DNA of 64,000 bases from Auanema rhodensis (GCA_964057225.1 OZ059896.1:4526001-4590000); one strand, 5' to 3'. Shown: positions 42,574 to 54,130, counted from the stretch's first letter. Program-made: numbers and translations. The notes: generated by a model from the letters alone, not told the origin.

Positions 42574-44442
42574 TTAATCTAAAAGGAAAATACTCAAATG
42601 TTTTCGAAAGCTGCTGATTTTTTCTAGACAAACAATGTTGTTTGGAATTGAGTTCCATGTATTGATGGCTCGATATTCGATGCCTTTTCTGGACTGAGTT
42701 TTCCTTAGATTAGGAAATTCAATAGTCCATGGATGCCGTCTAAGACTATGAGAGTGGTTTCTGAGTGAAAAAAGATTATCTGTAATAGTTGATTTAATTT
42801 GTTTGAAATAAAAAAGCAAATCAAAAATTTGTCTTCTGAAAGCTAGTTCTTCACTCCCTAAGAAAGAGAGTTGATCTTTGTATTTTAAGTTCAAACCAGA
42901 TCGCATGAAAACAGCACGCAAAAATTTTTTTTGTACGTTTTCTAAGCGTGTTTTGCATCTATTATCTTGCGGAGACCAGATAATAGAAGCATATTCAAGT
43001 ATAGGTCTTATATAGCAGCAGAAAAGTTTGAACATCAAGACTGGTGATCTTGAATAAAAGCATCTGAGAATTATGCGGCATTTTCTCGCTGCATCGTTGG
43101 TTATCTTATCTATATGTTTATCAAACATAAGATTGTGTTCGGTTAGAACACCCAGGTCTTTATAGCTTTGAACGTTAGCAAGAATAATGTCACCAAACAT
43201 AAATTTTTGGACTTCAGAATTTTTTTTACTTGGAACCACCATGATTTTTGATTTGGAGGTGTTAACGCTCATACCGTTTTGTTGACACCATACTTTCAAC
43301 TGATTGAGAGCACATTGTAAACTAACCGGACTTTTGCTGTAAATTTTAAGATCATCAGCATAAAGAACAGAATTGACATCGCTGGGAAATTCTGATGTGA
43401 TGTCGTTGATATAAAACAGGAATAGGAGAGGACCGAGAACAGTGCCTTGAGGAACTCCACAAGTAAGTGGTTTAGATGGAGATAGTGCTTTTTTGATAAG
43501 AACAGAAAAGGATCTACCAGAAATAAAACTTGTAAGAAAAGAGTGAAGAGAACCTTTGATACCCATGGAGTTGAGTTTATGTGAGAGGACGGCATGATTT
43601 ATTAAATCGAATGCTTTTGAGAAGTCAATGAAAGCAACAAAAACTGTATCGTTGCAGTCGAGAGAAGATCTCCAACTTACGTGACTGTCTAGGATGGCAG
43701 AAACAGTATTCCTATTAGGAAGAAAGGCATGTTGATAGTTAGGAATGGAGCCAGAAGATATGCCAAATGTAAGAAGAGGAGTGCGAACAAGACGTTCAAA
43801 CACTTTAGAGAGGCTAGAAGTGAGAGAGATTGGTCGATAGTTTTCTGGATTTTTAGTGACACCAGATTTGAAGACAGGGCGGATCCAGGCCACTTTCCAA
43901 TCAGGAGGGCAGGTTGAACTAACAAGAAGGTTGTGAAAGATGAAAGCTAATGGATTAGCTAGAGGAGCAGCACATTGTTTAAGAAAGTAGTACGGAATAC
44001 CGTCTGGAGATGTGGATACCCTAAGTGGAAGATGATAGAGTGTTTTATATACAATTTCAGGTGATATATCAACAAAGTCGATATAGGAGCCGGAACTGGT
44101 AGAAGTAGAGCTATAAGTAGGTTGAGATGTTAAAAAGAGAGGGTTAACAGTAAAAACGTTGGAAAAAACGGAGGCCTTGTCAGCATCCGAAGAAACTGTT
44201 TGTTGATTAATGGTGAGGTTTGGGACGTCCGATGAATTGCCACCTAACCGTTCTCTACAGAAGCGATGGAAAAGTCTGGGATTTCTGGAATTAGCAATGC
44301 GTTCTTCTTCTGATGCATACTTGCGTTTTGTGAGTCTATCGAGAGCAGCACAGAGTTTCTTACGGCGAATTTCGTCAGATGGGTATAGAGAGCAACTAAG
44401 TTTTTTAATTTGGTTGTGAAGTTTTTTGATTTCACGATCAAA
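42574..44442 (-). CDS. LINE reverse transcriptase, 5'-partial, 622 open codons
   Basis: This frame is open from the satellite B joint to a TAA at 42574-42576. It encodes the C-terminal part of a LINE ORF2-type protein, which makes cDNA from the element's own RNA at a nicked target. Counting from 44442, a linker carries SPDGIP at about 145-150; YRPISLTSS (about 202) opens the reverse transcriptase; IDFSKAFD (about 272-279) holds the first catalytic aspartate; PQG is near 331 and YADD at 361-364 holds the other two. YIRPILEYASIIWSP near 477-491 belongs to the post-palm region, and the end has the WNSIP-type tail common in Jockey-superfamily proteins. The N-terminal endonuclease domain is absent. 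No in-frame ATG lies upstream of the RT; a GTG at 43893 is an internal valine in the conserved WKVAW context and not a true start. There is no stop or frameshift, which suggests a young copy. No promoter is visible. Confidence 0.9.
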   Translation of the reverse strand, partial: FDREIKKLHNQIKKLSCSLYPSDEIRRKKLCAALDRLTKRKYASEEERIANSRNPRLFHRFCRERLGGNSSDVPNLTINQQTVSSDADKASVFSNVFTVNPLFLTSQPTYSSTSTSSGSYIDFVDISPEIVYKTLYHLPLRVSTSPDGIPYYFLKQCAAPLANPLAFIFHNLLVSSTCPPDWKVAWIRPVFKSGVTKNPENYRPISLTSSLSKVFERLVRTPLLTFGISSGSIPNYQHAFLPNRNTVSAILDSHVSWRSSLDCNDTVFVAFIDFSKAFDLINHAVLSHKLNSMGIKGSLHSFLTSFISGRSFSVLIKKALSPSKPLTCGVPQGTVLGPLLFLFYINDITSEFPSDVNSVLYADDLKIYSKSPVSLQCALNQLKVWCQQNGMSVNTSKSKIMVVPSKKNSEVQKFMFGDIILANVQSYKDLGVLTEHNLMFDKHIDKITNDAARKCRIILRCFYSRSPVLMFKLFCCYIRPILEYASIIWSPQDNRCKTRLENVQKKFLRAVFMRSGLNLKYKDQLSFLGSEELAFRRQIFDLLFYFKQIKSTITDNLFSLRNHSHSLRRHPWTIEFPNLRKTQSRKGIEYRAINTWNSIPNNIVCLEKISSFRKHLSIFLLD

Positions 44443-45672
44443 TCTGATAACACAGATCGACGCAGCTTAAAAATCCGCATCGAATGCACTATATTACATT
44501 GAGGAAAGCTTAATACAAAAATTAGTTATGATCGTTTGAAAAATGATGCATTAGTGTATGTTGAGTTTCCATGTACACTCAACATTGCTTCCAAAAACAT
44601 TTTGACAAAAATTTTTTCGAAAAATTTCAAGATAATTTAGCAAAAAGTAGATGTTTTTAGATTCCTTTTTTCAAGGCAAAAACGATGGACAATGTTATTC
44701 AACGAAAAAATTAATTCTTCAGGGTGAAAATCGAGGATATAAGTGTGAACTTATATCAGATGATATCTAGGTGCATTTTTAAGCTAGCGCAAATCTGATA
44801 ACACAGATCGACGCAGCTTAAAAAACCGCAGCGGATGCACTATATTACATTGAGGAAAGCTTAATACAAAAATTAGTTATGATCGTTTGAAAAATGATGC
44901 ATTAGTGTATGTTGAGTTTCCATGTACACTCAACATTGCTTCCAAAAACATTTTGACAAAATTTTTTCGAAAAATTTCAAAATAATTTAGCAAAAAGTAG
45001 ATGTTTTTAGATTCCTTCTTTCAAGGCAAAAACGATGGACAATGTTATTCAACGAAAAAATTAATTCTTCAGGGTGAAAATCGAGGATATAAGTGTGAAC
45101 TTATATCAGTTAATATCTCGGTGCATTTTCAAGCTAGCGCAAATCTGATAACACAGATCGACGCAGCTTAAAAATCCGCATCGAATGCACTATATTACAT
45201 TGAGGAAAGCTTAATACAAAAATTAGTTATGATCGTTTGAAAAATGATGCATTAGTGTATGTTGAGTTTCCATGTACACTCAACATTGCTTCCAAAAACA
45301 TTTTGACAAAATTTTTTCGAAAAATTTCAAAATAATTTCGCAAAAAGTAGATGTTTTTAGATTCCTTTTTTTGAGGCAAAAACGATGGACAATGTTATTC
45401 AACGAAAAAATTAATTCTTCAGGGTGAAAATCGAGGATATAAGTGTGAACTTATATCAGTTAATATCTCGGTGCATTTTTAAGCTAGCGCAAATCTGATA
45501 ACACAGATCGACGCAGCTTAAAAATCCGCATCGAATGCACTATATTACATTGAAGAAAGCTTAATACAAAAATTAGTTATGATCGTTTGAAAAATTATGC
45601 ATTAGTGTATGTTGAGTTTCCATGTACACTCAACATTGCTTCCAAAAACATTTTGACAAAAATTTTTTCGAA
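44439..45672 (+). repeat. Satellite B tandem array, first orientation (about 3.5 monomers)
   Basis: Tandem copies of a 350/351-bp AT-rich monomer unrelated to satellite A. AAATCTGATA recurs at 44440, 44791, 45141 and 45491. The first copy starts in mid-monomer at the LINE joint (expected upstream bases AGCTAGCG are replaced by LINE sequence). The 350 versus 351 length reflects one A/T in the run next to TTTTTTCGAA. The copies carry distinctive variants, such as CCGCAGCGG near 44828 and TTTCAAGATAA near 44626, that identify their mirror partners across the breakpoint. Confidence 0.95.
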
Positions 45673-45694
45673 TTTTTTTTCGAAAATTTTTAAA
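45673..45694. other. Satellite B inversion breakpoint with AT-rich filler
   Basis: Satellite B in one orientation ends after TTTTTTCGAA, about 22 bases of T-rich and A-rich sequence with a second TTCGAAAA follow, and satellite B restarts in the opposite orientation at ATGGAAACTC (45695). The mirrored arms begin at 45622 leftward and 45696 rightward, leaving a 73-bp spacer. The right-hand break lies within the loop of the 9-bp hairpin found in every monomer. Confidence 0.85.
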
Positions 45695-45860
45695 ATGGAA
45701 ACTCAACATACACTAATGCATAATTTTTCAAACGATCATAACTAATTTTTGTATTAAGCTTTCTTCAATGTAATATAGTGCATTCGATGCGGATTTTTAA
45801 GCTGCGTCGATCTGTGTTATCAGATTTGCGCTAGCTTAAAAATGCACCGAGATATTAACT

Positions 45861-45882
45861 GATATAAGTTCACACTTATATC
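45861..45882 (+). other. Satellite B hairpin 1 (example), 8-bp stem
   Basis: GATATAAG and CTTATATC pair perfectly around a 6-nt loop. The element is present in nearly every monomer; a few late copies (near 56390, 60950, 62700, 63400) have CCTATATC, which breaks the first pair at the loop side. Confidence 0.6.
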
Positions 45883-46031
45883 CTCGATTTTCACCCTGAA
45901 GAATTAATTTTTTCGTTGAATAACATTGTCCATCGTTTTTGCCTCAAAAAAAGGAATCTAAAAACATCTACTTTTTGCGAAATTATTTTGAAATTTTTCG
46001 AAAAAATTTTGTCAAAATGTTTTTGGAAGCA

Positions 46032-46059
46032 ATGTTGAGTGTACATGGAAACTCAACAT
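46032..46059 (+). other. Satellite B hairpin 2 (example), 9-bp stem
   Basis: ATGTTGAGT and ACTCAACAT pair perfectly around a 10-nt loop. It occurs once per monomer. Three late copies (near 62155, 63207, 63909) have ATTTTGAGT instead, which breaks one pair. The satellite B inversion breakpoint lies in this loop. Confidence 0.65.
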
Positions 46060-47380
46060 ACACTAATGCATAATTTTTCAAACGATCATAACTAATTTTT
46101 GTATTAAGCTTTCTTCAATGTAATATAGTGCATTCGATGCGGATTTTTAAGCTGCGTCGATCTGTGTTATCAGATTTGCGCTAGCTTAAAAATGCACCGA
46201 GATATTAACTGATATAAGTTCACACTTATATCCTCGATTTTCACCCTGAAGAATTAATTTTTTCGTTGAATAACATTGTCCATCGTTTTTGCCTCAAAAA
46301 AAGGAATCTAAAAACATCTACTTTTTGCGAAATTATTTTGAAATTTTTCGAAAAAATTTTGTCAAAATGTTTTTGGAAGCAATGTTGAGTGTACATGGAA
46401 ACTCAACATACACTAATGCATCATTTTTCAAACAATCATAACTAATTTTTGTATTAAGCTTTCCTCAATGTAATATAGTGCATTCGATGCGGATTTTTAA
46501 GCTGCGTCGATCTGTGTTATCAGATTTGCGCTAGCTTGAAAATGCACCGAGATATCAACTGATATAAGTTCACACTTATATCCTCGATTTTCACCCTGAA
46601 GAATTAATTTTTTCGTTGAATAACATTGTCCATCGTTTTTGCCTTGAAAGAAGGAATCTAAAAACATCTACTTTTTGCTAAATTATTTTGAAATTTTTCG
46701 AAAAAATTTTGTCAAAATGTTTTTGGAAGCAATGTTGAGTGTACATGGAAACTCAACATACACTAATGCATCATTTTTCAAACGATCATAACTAATTTTT
46801 GTATTAAGCTTTCCTCAATGTAATATAGTGCATTCGATGCGGATTTTTAAGCTGCGTCGATCTGTGTTATCAGATTTGCGCTAGCTTGAAAATGCACCGA
46901 GATATCAACTGATATAAGTTCACACTTATATCCTCGATTTTCACCCTGAAGAATTAATTTTTTCGTTGAATAACATTGTCCATCGTTTTTGCCTTGAAAG
47001 AAGGAATCTAAAAACATCTACTTTTTGCTAAATTATTTTGAAATTTTTCGAAAAAATTTTGTCAAAATGTTTTTGGAAGCAATGTTGAGTGTACATGGAA
47101 ACTCAACATACACTAATGCATCATTTTTCAAACGATCATAACTAATTTTTGTATTAAGCTTTCCTCAATGTAATATAGTGCATCCGCTGCGGTTTTTTAA
47201 GCTGCGTCGATCTGTGTTATCAGATTTGCGCTAGCTTAAAAATGCACCTAGATATCATCTGATATAAGTTCACACTTATATCCTCGATTTTCACCCTGAA
47301 GAATTAATTTTTTCGTTGAATAACATTGTCCATCGTTTTTGCCTTGAAAAAAGGAATCTAAAAACATCTACTTTTTGCTA

Positions 47381-50275
47381 AATTATCTTGAAATTTTTCG
47401 AAAAAATTTTTGTCAAAATGTTTTTGGAAGCAATGTTGAGTGTACATGGAAACTCAACATACACTAATGCATCATTTTTCAAACGATCATAACTAATTTT
47501 TGTATTAAGCTTTCCTCAATGTAATATAGTGCATTCGATGCGGATTTTTAAGCTGCGTCGATCTGTGTTATCAGATTTGCGCTAGCTTAAAAATGCACCT
47601 AGATATCATCTGATATAAGTTCACACTTATATCCTCGATTTTCACCCTGAAGAATTAATTTTTTCGTTGAATAACATTGTCCATCGTTTTTGCCTTGAAA
47701 AAAGGAATCTAAAAACATCTACTTTTTGCTAAATTATTTTGAAATTTTTCGAAAAAATTTTTGTCAAAATGTTTTTGGAAGCAATGTTGAGTGTACATGG
47801 AAACTCAACATACACTAATGCATCATTTTTCAAACGATCATAACTAATTTTTGTATTAAGCTTTCCTCAATGTAATCTAGTGCATTCGATGCGGTTTTTT
47901 AAGCTGCGTCGATCTGTGTTATCAGATTTGCGCTAGCTTAAAAATGCACCTAGATATCATCTGATATAAGTTCACACTTATATCCTCGATTTTCACCCTG
48001 AAGAATTAATTTTTTCGTTGAATAACATTGTCCATCGTTTTTGCCTTGAAAGAAGGAATCTAAAAACAGCTACTCTTTGCTAAATTATTTTGAAATTTTT
48101 CGAAAAAATTTTTGTCAAAATGTTTTTGGAAGCAATGTTGAGTGTACATGGAAACTCAACATACACTAATGCATCATTTTTCAAAAGATCATAACTAATT
48201 TTTGTATTTAGCGTTTCTCAATGTAGTATAGTGCATTCGATGCGGATTTTTAAGCTGCGTCGATCTGTACTATCAGATTTGCGCTAGCTTAAAAATGCAC
48301 CTAGATATCATCTGATATAAGTTCACACTTATATCCTCGATTTTCACCCTGAAGAATTAATTTTTTCGTTGAATAACATTGTCCATCGTTTTTGCCTTGA
48401 AAAAAGGAATCTAAAAACATCTACTTTTTGCTAAATTATTTTGAAATTTTTCGAAAAAATTTTTGTCAAAATGTTTTTGGAAGCAATGTTGAGTGTACAT
48501 GGAAACTCAACATACACTAATGCATAATTTTTCAAACGATCATAACTAATTTTTGTATTGAGCTTTTCTCAATGTAATATAGTGCATTCGATGCGGATTT
48601 TTAAGCTGCGTCGATCTGTGTTATCAGATTTGCGCTAGCTTAAAAATGCACCGAGATATTAACTGATATAAGTTCACACTTATATCCTCGATTTTCACCC
48701 TGAAGAATTAATTTTTTCGTTGAATAACATTGTCCATCGTTTTTGCCTCAAAAAAAGGAATCTAAAAACATCTACTTTTTGCGAAATTATTTTGAAATTT
48801 TTCGAAAAAATTTTGTCAAAATGTTTTTGGAAGCAATGTTGAGTGTACATGGAAACTCAACATACACTAATGCATCATTTTTCAAACAATCATAACTAAT
48901 TTTTGTATTAAGCTTTCCTCAATGTAATATAGTGCATTCGATGCGGATTTTTAAGCTGCGTCGATCTGTGTTATCAGATTTGCGCTAGCTTGAAAATGCA
49001 CCGAGATATCAACTGATATAAGTTCACACTTATATCCTCGATTTTCACCCTGAAGAATTAATTTTTTCGTTGAATAACATTGTCCATCGTTTTTGCCTTG
49101 AAAGAAGGAATCTAAAAACATCTACTTTTTGCTAAATTATTTTGAAATTTTTCGAAAAAATTTTGTCAAAATGTTTTTGGAAGCAATGTTGAGTGTACAT
49201 GGAAACTCAACATACACTAATGCATCATTTTTCAAAAGATCATAACTAATTTTTGTATTAAGCTTTCCTCAATGTAATATAGTGCATTCGATGCGGATTT
49301 TTAAGCTGCGTCGATCTGTGTTATCAGATTTGCGCTAGCTTAAAAATGCACCTAGATATCATCTGATATAAGTTCACACTTATATCCTCGATTTTCACCC
49401 TGAAGAATTAATTTTTTCGTTGAATAACATTGTCCATCGTTTTTGCCTTGAAAAAAGGAATCTAAAAACATCTACTTTTTGCTAAATTATTTTGAAATTT
49501 TTCGAAAAAATTTTTGTCAAAATGTTTTTGGAAGCAATGTTGAGTGTACATGGAAACTCAACATACACTAATGCATCATTTTTCAAACGATCATAACTAA
49601 TTTTTGTATTAAGCTTTTCTCAATGTAATATAGTGCATTCGATGCGGATTTTTAAGCTGCGTCGATCTGTGTTATCAGATTTGCGCTAGCTTAAAAATGC
49701 ACCGAGATATTAACTGATATAAGTTCACACTTATATCCTCGATTTTCACCCTGAAGAATTAATTTTTTCGTTGAATAACATTGTCCATCGTTTTTGCCTC
49801 TAAAAAAGGAATCTAAAAACATCTACTTTTTGCGAAATTATTTTGAAATTTTTCGAAAAAATTTTGTCAAAATGTTTTTGGAAGCAATGTTGAGTGTACA
49901 TGGAAACTCAACATACACTAATGCATCATTTTTCAAACGATCATAACTAATTTTTGTATTAAGCTTTCCTCAATGTAATATAGTGCATTCGATGCGGTTT
50001 TTTAAGCTGCGTCGATCTGTGTTATCAGATTTGCGCTAGCTTAAAAATGCACCGAGATATTAACTGATATAAGTTCACACTTATATCCTCGATTTTCACC
50101 CTGAAGAATTAATTTTTTCGTTGAATAACATTGTCCATCGTTTTTGCCTTGAGAGAAGGAATCTAAAAACATCTACTTTTTGCTAAATTATTTTGAAATT
50201 TTTCGAAAAAATTTTTGTCAAAATGTTTTTGGAAGCAATGTTGAGTGTACATGGAAACTCAACATACACTAATGC
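47381..50275 (-). repeat. Satellite B duplication, copy 1 (offset 3856 bp, 11 monomers)
   Basis: About eight consecutive monomers recur 3856 bp downstream. Shared rare marks are AATTATCTTG at 47381 (51237), CAGCTACTCTTTGC at 48067 (51923), CTGTACTATC near 48266 (52122) and the TATTGAGC with GCATAATTT monomer at 48522 (52378). The match ends near 50275, where AAAAGATC faces AAACGATC. Confidence 0.82.
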
Positions 50276-51236
50276 ATCATTTTTCAAAAGATCATAACTA
50301 ATTTTTGTATTAAGCGTTTCTCAATGTAGTATAGTGCATTCGATGCGGATTTTTAAGCTGCGTCGATCTAGGTTATCAGATTTGCGCTAGCTTAAAAATG
50401 CACCGAGATATTAACTGATATAAGTTCACACTTATATCCTCGATTTTCACCCTGAAGAATTAATTTTTTCGTTGAATAACATTGTCCATCGTTTTTGCCT
50501 CAAAAAAAGGAATCTAAAAACATCTACTTTTTGCGAAATTATTTTGAAATTTTTCGAAAAAATTTTGTCAAAATGTTTTTGGAAGCAATGTTGAGTGTAC
50601 ATGGAAACTCAACATACACTAATGCATAATTTTTCAAACGATCATAACTAATTTTTGTATTAAGCTTTCTTCAATGTAATATAGTGCATTCGATGCGGAT
50701 TTTTAAGCTGCGTCGATCTGTGTTATCAGATTTGCGCTAGCTTAAAAATGCACCGAGATATTAACTGATATAAGTTCACACTTATATCCTCGATTTTCAC
50801 CCTGAAGAATTAATTTTTTCGTTGAATAACATTGTCCATCGTTTTTGCCTCAAAAAAAGGAATCTAAAAACATCTACTTTTTGCGAAATTATTTTGAAAT
50901 TTTTCGAAAAAATTTTGTCAAAATGTTTTTGGAAGCAATGTTGAGTGTACATGGAAACTCAACATACACTAATGCATCATTTTTCAAACAATCATAACTA
51001 ATTTTTGTATTAAGCTTTCCTCAATGTAATATAGTGCATTCGATGCGGATTTTTAAGCTGCGTCGATCTGTGTTATCAGATTTGCGCTAGCTTAAAAATG
51101 CACCGAGATATTAACTGATATAAGTTCACACTTATATCCTCGATTTTCACCCTGAAGAATTAATTTTTTCGTTGAATAACATTGTCCATCGTTTTTGCCT
51201 CAAAAAAAGGAATCTAAAAACATCTACTTTTTGCGA

Positions 51237-54130
51237 AATTATCTTGAAATTTTTCGAAAAAATTTTTGTCAAAATGTTTTTGGAAGCAATGTTGAGTGTA
51301 CATGGAAACTCAACATACACTAATGCATCATTTTTCAAACGATCATAACTAATTTTTGTATTAAGCTTTCCTCAATGTAATATAGTGCATTCGATGCGGA
51401 TTTTTAAGCTGCGTCGATCTGTGTTATCAGATTTGCGCTAGCTTAAAAATGCACCTAGATATCATCTGATATAAGTTCACACTTATATCCTCGATTTTCA
51501 CCCTGAAGAATTAATTTTTTCGTTGAATAACATTGTCCATCGTTTTTGCCTTGAAAAAAGGAATCTAAAAACATCTACTTTTTGCTAAATTATTTTGAAA
51601 TTTTTCGAAAAAATTTTTGTCAAAATGTTTTTGGAAGCAATGTTGAGTGTACATGGAAACTCAACATACACTAATGCATCATTTTTCAAACGATCATAAC
51701 TAATTTTTGTATTAAGCTTTCCTCAATGTAATCTAGTGCATTCGATGCGGTTTTTTAAGCTGCGTCGATCTGTGTTATCAGATTTGCGCTAGCTTAAAAA
51801 TGCACCTAGATATCATCTGATATAAGTTCACACTTATATCCTCGATTTTCACCCTGAAGAATTAATTTTTTCGTTGAATAACATTGTCCATCGTTTTTGC
51901 CTTGAAAGAAGGAATCTAAAAACAGCTACTCTTTGCTAAATTATTTTGAAATTTTTCGAAAAAATTTTTGTCAAAATGTTTTTGGAAGCAATGTTGAGTG
52001 TACATGGAAACTCAACATACACTAATGCATCATTTTTCAAAAGATCATAACTAATTTTTGTATTTAGCGTTTCTCAATGTAGTATAGTGCATTCGATGCG
52101 GATTTTTAAGCTGCGTCGATCTGTACTATCAGATTTGCGCTAGCTTAAAAATGCACCTAGATATCATCTGATATAAGTTCACACTTATATCCTCGATTTT
52201 CACCCTGAAGAATTAATTTTTTCGTTGAATAACATTGTCCATCGTTTTTGCCTTGAAAAAAGGAATCTAAAAACATCTACTTTTTGCTAAATTATTTTGA
52301 AATTTTTCGAAAAAATTTTTGTCAAAATGTTTTTGGAAGCAATGTTGAGTGTACATGGAAACTCAACATACACTAATGCATAATTTTTCAAACGATCATA
52401 ACTAATTTTTGTATTGAGCTTTTCTCAATGTAATATAGTGCATTCGATGCGGATTTTTAAGCTGCGTCGATCTGTGTTATCAGATTTGCGCTAGCTTAAA
52501 AATGCACCGAGATATTAACTGATATAAGTTCACACTTATATCCTCGATTTTCACCCTGAAGAATTAATTTTTTCGTTGAATAACATTGTCCATCGTTTTT
52601 GCCTCAAAAAAAGGAATCTAAAAACATCTACTTTTTGCGAAATTATTTTGAAATTTTTCGAAAAAATTTTGTCAAAATGTTTTTGGAAGCAATGTTGAGT
52701 GTACATGGAAACTCAACATACACTAATGCATCATTTTTCAAACAATCATAACTAATTTTTGTATTAAGCTTTCCTCAATGTAATATAGTGCATTCGATGC
52801 GGATTTTTAAGCTGCGTCGATCTGTGTTATCAGATTTGCGCTAGCTTGAAAATGCACCGAGATATCAACTGATATAAGTTCACACTTATATCCTCGATTT
52901 TCACCCTGAAGAATTAATTTTTTCGTTGAATAACATTGTCCATCGTTTTTGCCTTGAAAGAAGGAATCTAAAAACATCTACTTTTTGCTAAATTATTTTG
53001 AAATTTTTCGAAAAAATTTTGTCAAAATGTTTTTGGAAGCAATGTTGAGTGTACATGGAAACTCAACATACACTAATGCATCATTTTTCAAAAGATCATA
53101 ACTAATTTTTGTATTAAGCTTTCCTCAATGTAATATAGTGCATTCGATGCGGTTTTTTAAGCTGCGTCGATCTGTGTTATCAGATTTGCGCTAGCTTAAA
53201 AATGCACCTAGATATCATCTGATATAAGTTCACACTTATATCCTCGATTTTCACCCTGAAGAATTAATTTTTTCGTTGAATAACATTGTCCATCGTTTTT
53301 GCCTTGAAAAAAGGAATCTAAAAACATCTACTTTTTGCTAAATTATTTTGAAATTTTTCGAAAAAATTTTTGTCAAAATGTTTTTGGAAGCAATGTTGAG
53401 TGTACATGGAAACTCAACATACACTAATGCATCATTTTTCAAACGATCATAACTAATTTTTGTATTAAGCTTTTCTCAATGTAATATAGTGCATTCGATG
53501 CGGATTTTTAAGCTGCGTCGATCTGTGTTATCAGATTTGCGCTAGCTTAAAAATGCACCGAGATATTAACTGATATAAGTTCACACTTATATCCTCGATT
53601 TTCACCCTGAAGAATTAATTTTTTCGTTGAATAACATTGTCCATCGTTTTTGCCTCAAAAAAAGGAATCTAAAAACATCTACTTTTTGCGAAATTATTTT
53701 GAAATTTTTCGAAAAAATTTTGTCAAAATGTTTTTGGAAGCAATGTTGAGTGTACATGGAAACTCAACATACACTAATGCATCATTTTTCAAACGATCAT
53801 AACTAATTTTTGTATTAAGCTTTCCTCAATGTAATATAGTGCATTCGATGCGGTTTTTTAAGCTGCGTCGATCTGTGTTATCAGATTTGCGCTAGCTTAA
53901 AAATGCACCGAGATATTAACTGATATAAGTTCACACTTATATCCTCGATTTTCACCCTGAAGAATTAATTTTTTCGTTGAATAACATTGTCCATCGTTTT
54001 TGCCTTGAGAGAAGGAATCTAAAAACATCTACTTTTTGCTAAATTATTTTGAAATTTTTCGAAAAAATTTTTGTCAAAATGTTTTTGGAAGCAATGTTGA
54101 GTGTACATGGAAACTCAACATACACTAATG
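51237..54130 (-). repeat. Satellite B duplication, copy 2 (offset 3856 bp)
   Basis: This block repeats the variant order of 47381-50275. At the sites checked I found one difference, GCCTCTAAAAA near 49797 versus GCCTCAAAAA near 53653. Its right half also belongs to the later 4556-bp duplication, so the two events are nested. Confidence 0.82.

Larger units (their letters stand above)
42075..44442 (-). mobile_element. 5'-truncated non-LTR retrotransposon (LINE, Jockey/CR1-like)
   Basis: A single-copy block between the two satellites. On the minus strand it carries the 3' part of a LINE ORF2-type frame, a ~500-bp 3' UTR and a 3' end lacking a poly(A) tail, which fits CR1-type elements. The 5' side stops inside the coding region, as is usual when target-primed reverse transcription aborts early. 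No target-site duplication can be recognised, because satellite A abuts the 3' end and satellite B the 5' end. At the 5' end up to four bases (44439-44442) fit either the element or satellite B. Placement in the Jockey superfamily rests on the motif layout of the protein; the exact clade is uncertain. Confidence 0.88.

Noticed and set aside
42329-42658. 109-codon frame on the minus strand at the LINE 3' end
   Set aside because: It overlaps the end of the reverse transcriptase in another frame and runs through the 3' UTR; it is hydrophobic but without a recognisable domain.
43891-43893. GTG at 43893 as the start of a 439-residue reverse transcriptase
   Set aside because: The frame stays open 183 codons upstream with conserved LINE linker sequence (SPDGIP, WKVAW), so the GTG is an internal valine codon.
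43296-44489. Several short frames overlapping the LINE on both strands
   Set aside because: They are shadows of the reverse transcriptase frame. The minus-strand frame at 44244-44489 also crosses the satellite B joint in a frame different from that of the LINE protein.
51147-51338. Open frame of 63 codons in satellite B
   Set aside because: It is less than one monomer long, lies in a simple copy of the repeat, and has no domain or codon signal.
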